DNA of 64,000 nt from Rhizomonospora bruguierae. Its GTDB lineage: Bacteria; Actinomycetota; Actinomycetes; Mycobacteriales; Micromonosporaceae. The number at the start of each line of letters is the position of its first letter. Position 1 is the stretch's first letter. This document shows, piece by piece, positions 17,382-25,355 of this stretch. The DNA is taken from the NCBI RefSeq assembly GCF_018397995.1, contig NZ_BBQH01000078.1, forward strand, positions 89,975 through 153,974, written 5' to 3'. The position numbers were made by a program, and so were the translations under genes. Below the pieces are notes generated by a model. It was not told the origin of the DNA. It saw only the letters and a program-made list of their open reading frames with translations, and ran no database searches.

Positions 17382-18923
17382 ATGCTGGATCGCAACATTA
17401 TTCCGATGTACATCGACGGTCGGGACGTCACGGGGACCGGACCGGTGCGGGCCCGGGAGAACCCGGCGCGGACCGACGAGCGGGTGGGAGCGGTCTCCTG
17501 CGCCACCCCGGAGGAGACCCGCGGCGCGGTGGGTGCGGCGGCGGCCGCCGCGCGGGCATGGGCCGGCACCGCCCTCCCGGAGCGGGTGCGAACGGTGCTC
17601 GCGGCCTGGGAGTTCCCGGCGCAGGAGCGGGACGCGCTCGCCCGGACCCTCACCGGCGAGCTGGGCAAGACGCAGCCGGACACCCGTGGCGAGCTGAACT
17701 ACGGCATCGCGTACGCCGAGTACTGCGCCCGGCAGGCACCCGCGGTCCTGGCCGACGACGTCACCACCGACGAGGTGGGCACGATCCGGGTGAAGCAGGT
17801 CCCGTACGGCGTGGTGGCCGCGATCATTCCCTGGAACGCGCCGCTGAACATCTCCTCGACGGTCGTCGCGCCCGCGCTGATCGCCGGGAACACCGTCGTG
17901 GTCAAGCCGTCGCCGCTGGCTCCGCTCGCGGTCACCGGCTACCTGCGGGCCATCGCGCGCCGGCTGCCGCCCGGCGTGCTGAACGTGGTCAACGGCGATG
18001 TCGAGGTCGGCGAGGCGCTGACCACCGACCCGCGGCTGGGCAAGATCGCGTTCACCGGTTCCACCGGCGTGGGTCGTTCGATCCTGCGCAGCGCGGCCGA
18101 GGCGATCACGCCGAGCCTGCTGGAGTTGGGCGGCAACGACGCGGCGCTCATCCTGCCGGACGTCGAGTTGACCGACGACGTGGTGGCTCGCCTGGTGTTC
18201 GGCAGCTTCCTCACCGCCGGGCAGATCTGCATGGCGATCAAACGGCTCTACGTCCACGAGTCGCTGCTCGCCCGGCTCGTCGAGCGGTACCGGGAGGTCG
18301 CGGCCAAGGTCCTGGTCATGGGCGACCCGTTCGACCCGTCGGTGACCCTCGGGCCGATGGTCAGTGACCGGCAGCGGTCGCTGGTTCGCGCGATGGTCGA
18401 CGGGGCGGCCGCCGAGGGTGCCGAGGTGATCGAGGTCGGCTCCGTGCAGCCCGGCTTCGACCTGGGCGGCGGCTACTACCTGCGGCCGACCCTGGTGCTC
18501 AACGCCGGCAGGGACAGCACCATCGTTCGGGAGGAGCAGTTCGGGCCCACCGTTCCGATCCTGCCCTTCTCCGACGTCGACGACGGTATCCGGGCCGTCA
18601 ACGACAGCGACTACGGCCTGTGCGCCTCGGTCTGGACGGCCGACCCCGGTCGCGCGTTCGACCTGGGGCCCCGGCTGGAGGTCGGCACCGTCTTCGTCAA
18701 CACGCACAACCGCAGCGGCATGGCGCTCCGCGCGCCGTTCGGCGGCCGGAAGCTGAGCGGGTACGGCCGGGAGTACGGGGTCGCCGGGCTGCTCGAGTTC
18801 TGCCAGTCGCAGAGCATCAACCACCTCGCCGCCACCGAGCGGCGATCGGACCTCAACGCCGGCCGGCAGTACCAGAGCCCGCCCGATCCGGCCAGGGCAT
18901 CGACCACGGGAGCGCATCGTTGA
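17382..18923 (+). CDS. NAD(P)-dependent aldehyde dehydrogenase
   Basis: 513 residues from ATG 17382; ATG 17406 is a weaker alternative. Motifs in order: PWNAPLNISSTVVAPALIAGNTVVVKPS-type cofactor loop, FTGSTGVGRSI, LELGGNDAALI (catalytic Glu region) and GQICMAIKR with the nucleophilic Cys. It oxidises an aldehyde to an acid. It is first in operon B under shared promoter B, and its stop overlaps the TTG start of the TPP enzyme gene. The aldehyde is presumably an intermediate of the pathway encoded here. For comparison, the enamidase product in nicotinate fermentation is a formyl-diacid, so an acid-semialdehyde substrate is a reasonable guess, not a demonstrated one. Confidence 0.85.
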   Translation: MLDRNIIPMYIDGRDVTGTGPVRARENPARTDERVGAVSCATPEETRGAVGAAAAAARAWAGTALPERVRTVLAAWEFPAQERDALARTLTGELGKTQPDTRGELNYGIAYAEYCARQAPAVLADDVTTDEVGTIRVKQVPYGVVAAIIPWNAPLNISSTVVAPALIAGNTVVVKPSPLAPLAVTGYLRAIARRLPPGVLNVVNGDVEVGEALTTDPRLGKIAFTGSTGVGRSILRSAAEAITPSLLELGGNDAALILPDVELTDDVVARLVFGSFLTAGQICMAIKRLYVHESLLARLVERYREVAAKVLVMGDPFDPSVTLGPMVSDRQRSLVRAMVDGAAAEGAEVIEVGSVQPGFDLGGGYYLRPTLVLNAGRDSTIVREEQFGPTVPILPFSDVDDGIRAVNDSDYGLCASVWTADPGRAFDLGPRLEVGTVFVNTHNRSGMALRAPFGGRKLSGYGREYGVAGLLEFCQSQSINHLAATERRSDLNAGRQYQSPPDPARASTTGAHR

Positions 18924-20686
18924 GCGAGCAGCGCGTCTGCGACGAGATGTCGGACGCCTTCGTGCGAGGCGGCACCGAGGTTCTGTTCACCCTGTTCGGC
19001 GACGGCAACCTGGCCTTCGTCGCCGCCCTCGCCGCGCAACCCGGGATGCGCGTCGTCCACTCCCGGCACGAGGCGGCCGCGGTCTTCATGGCGGCCGGCT
19101 ACGCGCGGGCGACCGGCCGGGTCGGCGTCGTGTCGGTGACCGCCGGGCCCGGCCTGGCCCACACGATGACCCCGCTGGTCTCGGCCGCCCGCGCCGAGGT
19201 GCCGATGGTGATCTATGCCGGCGACACCGGCACCTCCGGCCGGTTCGTCGGCGGGCTCCAGGACCTCGACCAGGAGGCGTTCGCCCGCGCGGCCGGCGTC
19301 CCGTACCTGCGGGTGGACCGGACGAACGCCGGGCGGACCGCGGCGGCGGCGTTCGAGCTGGCCACCCGCCGCAGCTGCCCGGTTCTCGTCGGGGTGCCCG
19401 AGGACCTGATGGAGCTGCCGGTGCTGCCCAGCGACGCGAGCGCCCCGGCCCCGCCGCCAGCCCCGGCCGCGCAGCCGGCCCCGGTGTCGGAGCCGGCCCT
19501 GGTGTCGGAGCCGGCCCTGGTGTCGGAGCCGGCGGCCGGTGCCGCGGCCACCGGGTCGCGCGAGGAGCACGTGGCGGCTGCCGCACGGGTCGAGGAGGCG
19601 TTGCGAACGGCCCACTCTCCGCTGCTGGTCATCGGCTCCGGCGGCGCGGACCCGGCCACCGTATCCGCCGTGCGGGAGCTGGCCCGGCGCTACGGCGCCC
19701 GGGTAGGGACCACGTTTCGCGCCAGGGGTGTCGTGGACGACGACCCGGCGACCGTGGGGATCGTCGGCCCGCTGGCGCACGCCGCCCACCAGGCCGCGCA
19801 GGAGCGGGCGGACCTCGTGGTCGGGTTCGGCGCCAACCTGCACGGCTTCGGCGCGTTCCTCGACGTCCTGTACGACGCGCGGACGATCTGCGTCGGGGCG
19901 GAGCGGTACGGCCGCTGGACCGCCCCGCACCCGGCCGGCTGCGGCCTGGACGTTTCGCCGTCCGACATCCTGCCGCTGCTGCGCGACGCCCCGGCACCGG
20001 CGGGCGGGCGCCGGGCCGAGGCGAGCGTGGACCGCAAGGCCGTCATCGAGGCGGACTTCACCGAGCTGCCGGAGGCGCACGACGAGGGGCTGCTGGACCC
20101 GCGCCGGCTCATCCTGGAGCTGGACGCGCTGATCGCCGAGGACGCGATCGTCGTCATCGGCGGCGGGCACTTCTGGTCCTTCCCCCTGATGTACCTGTCG
20201 AAGAAGCGCCGGGACTTCGTCTTCCCGATCGAGTTCGGCAGCATCGGGATGGCGCTGCCGACCGGCATCGGCGTCGCGGCCAGCGGTACCGGCCGGGACG
20301 TCGTGGTCATCGAGGGCGACGGCGGTGTCACGGCCAGCATCCAGGAGTTCGAGACGGCCGTGCGCAGCGGCCTGGACCTGACCGTCGTGGTGATGAACGA
20401 CGGTGCGCTCGGCGCGGAGTTGCACAAGCTGAAGGCCAAGGGGCTCGCGCCGGACGAGTCGTACTACGAGTTCGTCGACTTCGCGGGCGTCGCCGGCACG
20501 TTCGGGGCGCGGTCCGCCCGGCTCACCGCGGTCGGCGAGATCGCGCCCGCCCTCGACGGCGGCCGTGCCGGGGTGACGGTGCTGGACGCGCGGCTGACGC
20601 GGACCGTGACGAGCCGCTGGTACCGGCGCCTCTACCTCGGTCAGATCGGCCGCCTCGCCGCCGGCCGGCACCCGGCCGGGGCGTGA
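18920..20686 (+). CDS. Thiamine-diphosphate-dependent enzyme, acetolactate-synthase/decarboxylase family
   Basis: 588 residues from a TTG that overlaps the upstream stop, with GGGAG at suitable distance; ATG 18947 is a fallback. The N-terminal PYR domain has the catalytic Glu in HSRHEAAAVFMAAGYAR, then a central domain. The C-terminal PP domain has GDGGVTASIQEFETA and MNDGALGAELHKLK, the GDG...N Mg-thiamine-diphosphate motif. A Pro/Ala linker at residues about 174-215 contains repeats of EPALVS, built by tandem DNA repeats, not found in most relatives. The chemistry would be 2-keto acid decarboxylation, carboligation or C-C hydrolysis as in IolD. Which one is not clear from sequence. Confidence 0.82.
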   Translation: MSEQRVCDEMSDAFVRGGTEVLFTLFGDGNLAFVAALAAQPGMRVVHSRHEAAAVFMAAGYARATGRVGVVSVTAGPGLAHTMTPLVSAARAEVPMVIYAGDTGTSGRFVGGLQDLDQEAFARAAGVPYLRVDRTNAGRTAAAAFELATRRSCPVLVGVPEDLMELPVLPSDASAPAPPPAPAAQPAPVSEPALVSEPALVSEPAAGAAATGSREEHVAAAARVEEALRTAHSPLLVIGSGGADPATVSAVRELARRYGARVGTTFRARGVVDDDPATVGIVGPLAHAAHQAAQERADLVVGFGANLHGFGAFLDVLYDARTICVGAERYGRWTAPHPAGCGLDVSPSDILPLLRDAPAPAGGRRAEASVDRKAVIEADFTELPEAHDEGLLDPRRLILELDALIAEDAIVVIGGGHFWSFPLMYLSKKRRDFVFPIEFGSIGMALPTGIGVAASGTGRDVVVIEGDGGVTASIQEFETAVRSGLDLTVVVMNDGALGAELHKLKAKGLAPDESYYEFVDFAGVAGTFGARSARLTAVGEIAPALDGGRAGVTVLDARLTRTVTSRWYRRLYLGQIGRLAAGRHPAGA

Positions 20687-20727
20687 GTTCGGTGGCCACC
20701 GTGTCCGGATCGAGCGATGGAGGTCAG

Positions 20728-21681
20728 ATGCGCGGCGAACCGAGGGCGTTCGCGATGTCGATTACGCCCTTCGATGAGGCTCACCGGCTCGACGAGGCCG
20801 CGCTGCGGCGGCACCTGCGGCGGATGGTCGACGCCGGCGCCGGTGTCTATCTCGGCAGTCCCGGTACCGGTGAGGGGCACGCGCTGTCGCCGGCCGAGCT
20901 GCGCAAGGTCTACGAGATCGGTGTCGCCGAATGCAAGGGCAAGGTGCCGGTCTACGCCAACCCGCCGGAGGCGCGGACCGCGGAGCAGATGTACGCCCGC
21001 GTCCTGGCGGCGCACGAGGCGGGCGTGGACCTGGTGCAGATCTACACGGTCGATGCCGGCCACGGCATGCGGCCGACGGCCAGGGAGCAGGAGGTCTACT
21101 ACCGGGAGCTGCTCGACGAGGTGTCCTTCCCGGTTGGACTGTCCATCAACACCCTGGCCGGCGGCTACGTCAACCCGGTGCCGTTGCTGGTCAGGTTGGT
21201 GCGCGACTACCCGCAGATCCGGTGCGTCAACGTGAACCATCCGCCGACCAGCGCGCTGGCCGAACTGGTGGAGGAGCTTGGCGACCGCGTCGAGTACTAC
21301 ACCGACGCGTTCATGTATCCGGAGGCGCTCGCGCTCGGCGCCAGCGGCTGCCTCACCGGGCACGTCAACGTCGTGCCGAACCTGATCCGCGCGATCGGCC
21401 GGCTGCTCGTCCGCGGTGACGCCGAGGCCGGCGCCGACGCGCTGCTGCGGCTGTTCCGGCTCAACCGCGTCGTCGCCTCGTTCGGCACCGACGCCCTGCC
21501 GCAGAACTGGTCCGGGCGGTGGGTGAAGGCGGCCATGGCCGCGCTCGAGCTGCCCGGCCACGGCGATGGCCGCATGCGCCGCCCGTACGCGAGCCCGTCC
21601 ACACAGGACATCGAGGAACTGGCCACCGCGCTGCGGCCCCTGGACATTCCCGGGCTCGAAGAGGCGGCACGGTCATGGTGA
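20728..21681 (+). CDS. DapA/N-acetylneuraminate-lyase fold protein lacking the usual Schiff-base lysine
   Basis: 317 residues from ATG 20728, chosen because GGAGGT lies just before it and the N-terminal strand (RAFAMSITPFDE) then begins at the family's normal place; a GTG at 20683 overlapping the upstream stop is the alternative. The barrel shows ITPFDE, GSPGTGEGHALS (the GTTGE-like loop) and VDLVQIY. At the strand where DapA enzymes carry the catalytic Lys (usual text GIKD) this protein reads RCVNVNHPPTSA, so the Lys appears replaced by Asn. Either the catalytic residue has moved or the protein does different chemistry. It lies between the TPP enzyme and the DUF1185 gene in operon B. Confidence 0.75.
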   Translation: MRGEPRAFAMSITPFDEAHRLDEAALRRHLRRMVDAGAGVYLGSPGTGEGHALSPAELRKVYEIGVAECKGKVPVYANPPEARTAEQMYARVLAAHEAGVDLVQIYTVDAGHGMRPTAREQEVYYRELLDEVSFPVGLSINTLAGGYVNPVPLLVRLVRDYPQIRCVNVNHPPTSALAELVEELGDRVEYYTDAFMYPEALALGASGCLTGHVNVVPNLIRAIGRLLVRGDAEAGADALLRLFRLNRVVASFGTDALPQNWSGRWVKAAMAALELPGHGDGRMRRPYASPSTQDIEELATALRPLDIPGLEEAARSW

Positions 21682-21722
21682 ACCCGACGGGCGGGCGCCA
21701 ACGGCACGGAGAGGAGCTGGTT

Positions 21723-22316
21723 GTGGCAGAAACCGTCGACGGCGCATACGAGGTGCGCTCCTGGCACGGCGGGGTCGAGGAGATCTGGCACGAGGGCGGT
21801 GCCCGCGCCGAGCTGCCGTTGGTGAAGGCGTGGGCGGGGGTGATCATCCGGAACCCGTTCGCCGGCCGCTGGGTGGCGGACCTTTCCGGGCTCACCGCGC
21901 CCAGCGCCCGGCTCGGCGCCGACCTGGGCCGCCGCGCGGCGGCGCTGCTGGGCGGCCGCGCGGTCGAGAGCTACGGCAAGGGCGGCATCGCCGGCGTCAA
22001 CGGCGAGCAGGAGCACGTGGTGGCCTGTGTCACGACGGTGTTCGGCGACGCGCTGCGCGCCGCCGTCGGCGGCGGACGGGCCTGGATCTCCTCCGTCACC
22101 AAGACCGCCGCCCCCGGCACGCCGATCGACATCCCGCTCGCGTTCAAGGACGAGGTGTACGTCAGGTCGCACTACGACGCGGTGGGCGTCCTCGTACCGG
22201 ACGGGCCGCGCCCCGACGAGCTGCTCATCTGCGTCGCGGTCGCGACCGGCGGCCGGGTGCACCACCGGGTCGGCGGCCTCGGCCGGGACGAGGCGTTGGA
22301 GGCGATGGCGGGGTGA
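21723..22316 (+). CDS. DUF1185 / 'amino acid synthesis' family protein
   Basis: 197 residues from a GTG with a strong site GGAGAGGAG (21709-21717); an ATG at 21675 overlapping the upstream stop would add 16 residues. Recognisable family features are VIIRNPFAGRW, YGKGGIAGVNGEQEH, KTAAPGTPIDIPLAFKDE and VRSHYDAVGV near the C-terminus. The family (PF06684 type) has structures but, to my knowledge, no firm biochemical role. It often lies in degradation clusters. Here its stop overlaps the start of the enamidase-like gene, so the two are probably made together and may act on the same or successive cyclic intermediates. That functional link is inference. Confidence 0.78.
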   Translation: MAETVDGAYEVRSWHGGVEEIWHEGGARAELPLVKAWAGVIIRNPFAGRWVADLSGLTAPSARLGADLGRRAAALLGGRAVESYGKGGIAGVNGEQEHVVACVTTVFGDALRAAVGGGRAWISSVTKTAAPGTPIDIPLAFKDEVYVRSHYDAVGVLVPDGPRPDELLICVAVATGGRVHHRVGGLGRDEALEAMAG

Positions 22317-23488
22317 CGCTCGCACTGGTGAACATCGGGGCCTCGCACGACGGGTCGGGGTCGGGCGGCCGGCTGCCGGGCGACGCGATCGTGTGTGAGG
22401 GCGGCCGGATCGCCTGGATCGGCGACTCGTCCGCGGTCGCCGCGGGGGAGCACGAGTCGACCGTCGACGTGGCGGGGGCCACGGTCGTTCCCGGCCTCGT
22501 CGACAGCCACGTCCACACGACGTTCGGCGACTACACGCCCCGCCAGCGCACCCTCGACTTCCTCGACAGCTACGTGCATGGCGGCACGACGCGGGTGCTG
22601 TCGGCCAGCGAGGTGCACGTGCCGGGGCGTCCGACCGACCGGGTCGGGGTGATGTCGCTGGCGATCGCCGCGGCGCGTTGCTACGCGCACTACCGGCCGG
22701 GCGGTATGGCCGTGCACGGCGGATCGGTCATCCTGGAGCCCGACCTGACGGCCGAGGACTTCCGGGAGCTGGCGGCCCAGGGCGTACGCATGGCCAAGGC
22801 GGGCTTCGGGGCTTTTCCCACCGCCAGGGATTACGTACCGGTGGTGCGAAACGCGAAGGCGGCGGGGCTGACCGTCATGTGCCACAGCGGGGGCGGATCG
22901 ATACCCGGCAGCCAGGCCAAGATCAGCGCAGAGGTGCTGCTGGAAATGCGCCCGCATGTCGCCGGTCACGTCAACGGCGGCCCCACCGCGCTATCCGCCG
23001 AGGAGAACCGGGCCATTGTCGACGAGGGCGCCGGCATCGCGCTTCAGCTGGTACACGCCGGGAACCTCCGCTCCGCTATTGACATCGCGGAACGGGCCCT
23101 GGCCCGGGGGGATTTGGAGCGGCTGCTCATCGCGACGGACACGCCGACCGGGACCGGTGTCATTCCGCTCGGCATGCTGCGGATGATCGCGGAAATGGTG
23201 TCGCTCGGCCCGCTGACCGCCGAGCAGGCGGTCACCGCGGCGACCGGAAACGTCACCCGGACCTACGGTGTCGATGGTGGCCGGCTGGCGGTGGGCGAGG
23301 TGGCTGACCTGGTCGTCCTCGACAGTCCCCTGGGCAGTTCGGCCCCGGACGCGTTCGGTGCGCTGCGGCTCGGCGACGTGCCGGCGGTGGCGTGCGTGGT
23401 GACCGACGGTGTCCTCCGCCTGGACCGTAGCCGCAACACGCCGCCTCCGACCCGGCCGGTGCGGGTGCTCCCAGCCGGGGCGGCCTGA
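22313..23488 (+). CDS. Enamidase-like amidohydrolase (binuclear metal)
   Basis: 391 residues from the GTG overlapping the upstream stop. Metal-binding signs of the amidohydrolase superfamily: VDSHVH, MCHSGGGSIPGS, GHVNGGPTA and IATDTPTGTG. Several stretches, EVHVPGRP, SIPGSQ, HVNGGPTA, IPLGMLR, ATGNVTRTYG and SRNTPPPTR, closely resemble what I remember of Eubacterium barkeri enamidase. That enzyme opens 6-oxo-tetrahydronicotinate with loss of ammonia to give 2-formylglutarate. The position of the bridging carboxylate seems to read MAKAGFG, offering Lys. It is the last gene of operon B, followed by a strong hairpin. The family call is good; ring-opening of a cyclic enamide in this pathway is likely but unproven. 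Confidence 0.8.
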   Translation: MTLALVNIGASHDGSGSGGRLPGDAIVCEGGRIAWIGDSSAVAAGEHESTVDVAGATVVPGLVDSHVHTTFGDYTPRQRTLDFLDSYVHGGTTRVLSASEVHVPGRPTDRVGVMSLAIAAARCYAHYRPGGMAVHGGSVILEPDLTAEDFRELAAQGVRMAKAGFGAFPTARDYVPVVRNAKAAGLTVMCHSGGGSIPGSQAKISAEVLLEMRPHVAGHVNGGPTALSAEENRAIVDEGAGIALQLVHAGNLRSAIDIAERALARGDLERLLIATDTPTGTGVIPLGMLRMIAEMVSLGPLTAEQAVTAATGNVTRTYGVDGGRLAVGEVADLVVLDSPLGSSAPDAFGALRLGDVPAVACVVTDGVLRLDRSRNTPPPTRPVRVLPAGAA

Positions 23489-23568
23489 CGCGTCGGGGCC
23501 CGGTCGGGGTGCCGGTATCGCATTTCGGGCCGGCCGGTCCACGATGTGTTCGCAACAATGCTGATCTC

Positions 23569-23597
23569 GGCCCGGCTCCCCTTTCGGGAGCCGGGCC
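23569..23597 (+). terminator. Strong hairpin after the enamidase-like gene
   Basis: Perfect 12-base stem GGCCCGGCTCCC / GGGAGCCGGGCC with the loop CTTTC, 80 bases after the stop of operon B and before promoter copy C. There is no T run, as is common for actinomycete terminators. Confidence 0.75.
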
Positions 23598-23693
23598 CGC
23601 GTCGATGTCCGGCGCATGGTTTGCCGACCGGAACTGAATGTCTTATTCCACGTGTTATGCGCGGTGATCGGCGTGTCGCGGTGCCCGGCCGGG

Positions 23694-23759
23694 TAGGGAG
23701 ATTCCCCATTCGAGTGGGGTGGTTTTCCCGATCTGCCAAGCGTTCGCCTTCGGTAGTTT
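23694..23759 (+). promoter_or_regulatory. Shared promoter element, copy C (importer/monooxygenase operon)
   Basis: TAGGGAGATTCCCC, then GGGGTGGTTTTCCCGAT ending at 23732, then 21 bases and a TAGTTT -10 box (23754-23759). It matches copies A and B. Seven bases after the -10 lies ATG 23767, the geometry of a leaderless start. Confidence 0.75.
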
Positions 23760-23766
23760 CGAGCGC

Positions 23767-23901
23767 ATGAACCTGCGCGAATGCGTTGGCCGGAGACCCG
23801 CCGGCGGGGGTGTTCGCCGCCCCGATACCCACCGCCCCGGGCGGCCGGCCCGGTGCCGCTCGGCGAGCGCGAGCCGGCTCACCGGACGGGGGCCGCGATG
23901 A
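23767..23901 (+). CDS. Possible leaderless leader ORF before the HAD gene
   Basis: 44 codons from an ATG placed exactly seven bases after the TAGTTT -10 of promoter C. It ends in a TGA that overlaps the HAD-phosphatase ATG (ATGA at 23898-23901). The product is Arg/Pro-rich with no recognisable domain. Position argues for translation of a leaderless message and coupling to the downstream gene; composition gives no support, and it may be simply untranslated leader. Confidence 0.35.
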   Translation: MNLRECVGRRPAGGGVRRPDTHRPGRPARCRSASASRLTGRGPR

Positions 23902-24701
23902 CCGCGACAGGCGCGCCGCGCGTGCTGATCTTCGACTGCGACGGGGTCCTGGCGGACACCGAGTTCGACGGCCACCTGCCGGCGTTCAACGCGACGTTCG
24001 CGGAGTTCGGCGTCCCGCTGCGGTGGTCCCGGCAGACGTACCGGGAGTTGCTGCGCATCGGCGGCGGCAAGGAGCGGCTGCGCTCCGTGTTCACGCCGCA
24101 GTTCGTCGCCGAGGCCGGCCTGCCGGCGGACGACGAGGGCCAGCGCACCGTCGTCGCGGCTTGGCACCGGCGCAAGTCCGAGCTGTTCCGGCAGCTCGTC
24201 CTGGCCCGGCAGATCCCCGCGCGGCCCGGCGTATACCGGATCGTCAGCGACGCCGTGCGGGCCGGGTGGACGCTGGCGGTCGCCTCGACGTCCGCCGAGG
24301 CGTCGGTGCGGGCGGTGCTGGAATCGGTCGTCGGATCGGACAACGTCCGGCACTTCAAGGTCTACGCCGGCGATGTCGTACCGCGCAAGAAGCCGGCACC
24401 CGACATCTACCAACTCGCGGTGCGCGACCTCGCCGTGGACCCGGCCGACGTCCTGGTCATCGAGGACACCCCGAACGGCCTGCGGGCCGCGCTGGCGGCC
24501 GGCCTGCGCTGCCTCGTCACCGCGGGCGACGACGCCGCCGACGGCGAGGCGTTCGAGGGCGCGGCACTGGCCGTGACCAGCCTGGGGGACCCGGACGGCG
24601 AGCGGGTACGGGTCATCCGCAACCGAAGCTCGGTCACGCCGCGCGGCTGGTTGGAACTCGGCGATCTCGCAGCGTTGATAGGAGGCCACGGTGATGAGTG
24701 A
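23898..24701 (+). CDS. HAD-superfamily hydrolase, CbbY/beta-phosphoglucomutase-like
   Basis: 267 residues from ATG 23898. Motif I FDCDGVLADTE at about residue 12 has the two catalytic aspartates; motif II is VASTSAE; motif III is the lysine in PRKKPAPDIY; and motif IV is IEDTPNG. A helical cap sits between motifs I and II, as in subclass I. These enzymes remove or move phosphate on small sugar phosphates or glycolate-type compounds. Being first (after a possible leader ORF) in operon C, it may dephosphorylate an intermediate made by the DhaKL/aldolase branch. The substrate is unknown. Confidence 0.85.
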   Translation: MTATGAPRVLIFDCDGVLADTEFDGHLPAFNATFAEFGVPLRWSRQTYRELLRIGGGKERLRSVFTPQFVAEAGLPADDEGQRTVVAAWHRRKSELFRQLVLARQIPARPGVYRIVSDAVRAGWTLAVASTSAEASVRAVLESVVGSDNVRHFKVYAGDVVPRKKPAPDIYQLAVRDLAVDPADVLVIEDTPNGLRAALAAGLRCLVTAGDDAADGEAFEGAALAVTSLGDPDGERVRVIRNRSSVTPRGWLELGDLAALIGGHGDE

Positions 24702-25335
24702 CGGCGCCCGGGTCCCGGGATCCCACCGGCTGATCGTGGAGCTGACCGCCCCGCCGGAGGGACGGGTCGGTGCGTTCAACGAGTGGTACGACCGGCAGGT
24801 CATGCCGCGCCGGCGCGTGCTGGACGGCGTGGCGAGCGCCCGGCGCTACCGCGAGGCCGGAAACGACACCGGCTGGCTGGCGGTGTACGGGGTGACCGGC
24901 GAGGGCGTCCTGCCGGAGCCGCCCGGGACGCTGCCCGAGCGGGAGGTCGAGATGCGGGCGGCCCTGGCCCGCCTGGAGACCCGGCAGTACGCCGAACTGG
25001 CGATCGAGCAGCGGTACCGCCGGGACCTCCCGGAGACCGGATACCTGCTCGCCGTGTGGTGGACGCCCGCCGCCGACACGCTGCGTGACTTCCACGCCTG
25101 GTACGACGAGGAGCACATCCCGCTGCTGCTCGACGTGCCGGGCTGGCTGGCGATCCGCCGGTACGAGCTGGTCGCCGGCACCGGTCCGCGATTCCTCGCC
25201 CTGCACTACCTGGAGAGCCCGGCCGTGCTGGCCGAGCCGAACCACCGACGCGCGGTGACCACGCCCTGGCGGGCCCGGGTCGCGCTCCACCGGGAGCAGC
25301 ACGAACGGCGCATGTTCGAGGTCTGGAACCAATGA
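24694..25335 (+). CDS. Tandem EthD-like (dimeric alpha/beta barrel) protein
   Basis: 213 residues from ATG 24694, with GGAGG eight bases upstream and an overlap with the HAD gene; GTG 24691 is possible. Two ferredoxin-like repeats are visible, each with a WYD motif: FNEWYDRQVMP near residue 28 and FHAWYDEEHIPLLLDVPGW near residue 130. Proteins of this type (EthD/DUF4286-like) accompany ring-cleavage and monooxygenase pathways and often have no assigned reaction; some are isomerases or cyclases. Its stop overlaps ATG 25332. An auxiliary enzyme acting on an oxygenated ring product is a reasonable guess. Confidence 0.65.
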   Translation: MSDGARVPGSHRLIVELTAPPEGRVGAFNEWYDRQVMPRRRVLDGVASARRYREAGNDTGWLAVYGVTGEGVLPEPPGTLPEREVEMRAALARLETRQYAELAIEQRYRRDLPETGYLLAVWWTPAADTLRDFHAWYDEEHIPLLLDVPGWLAIRRYELVAGTGPRFLALHYLESPAVLAEPNHRRAVTTPWRARVALHREQHERRMFEVWNQ

Positions 25336-25355
25336 ATCGTCTGGAAAGGCACACC

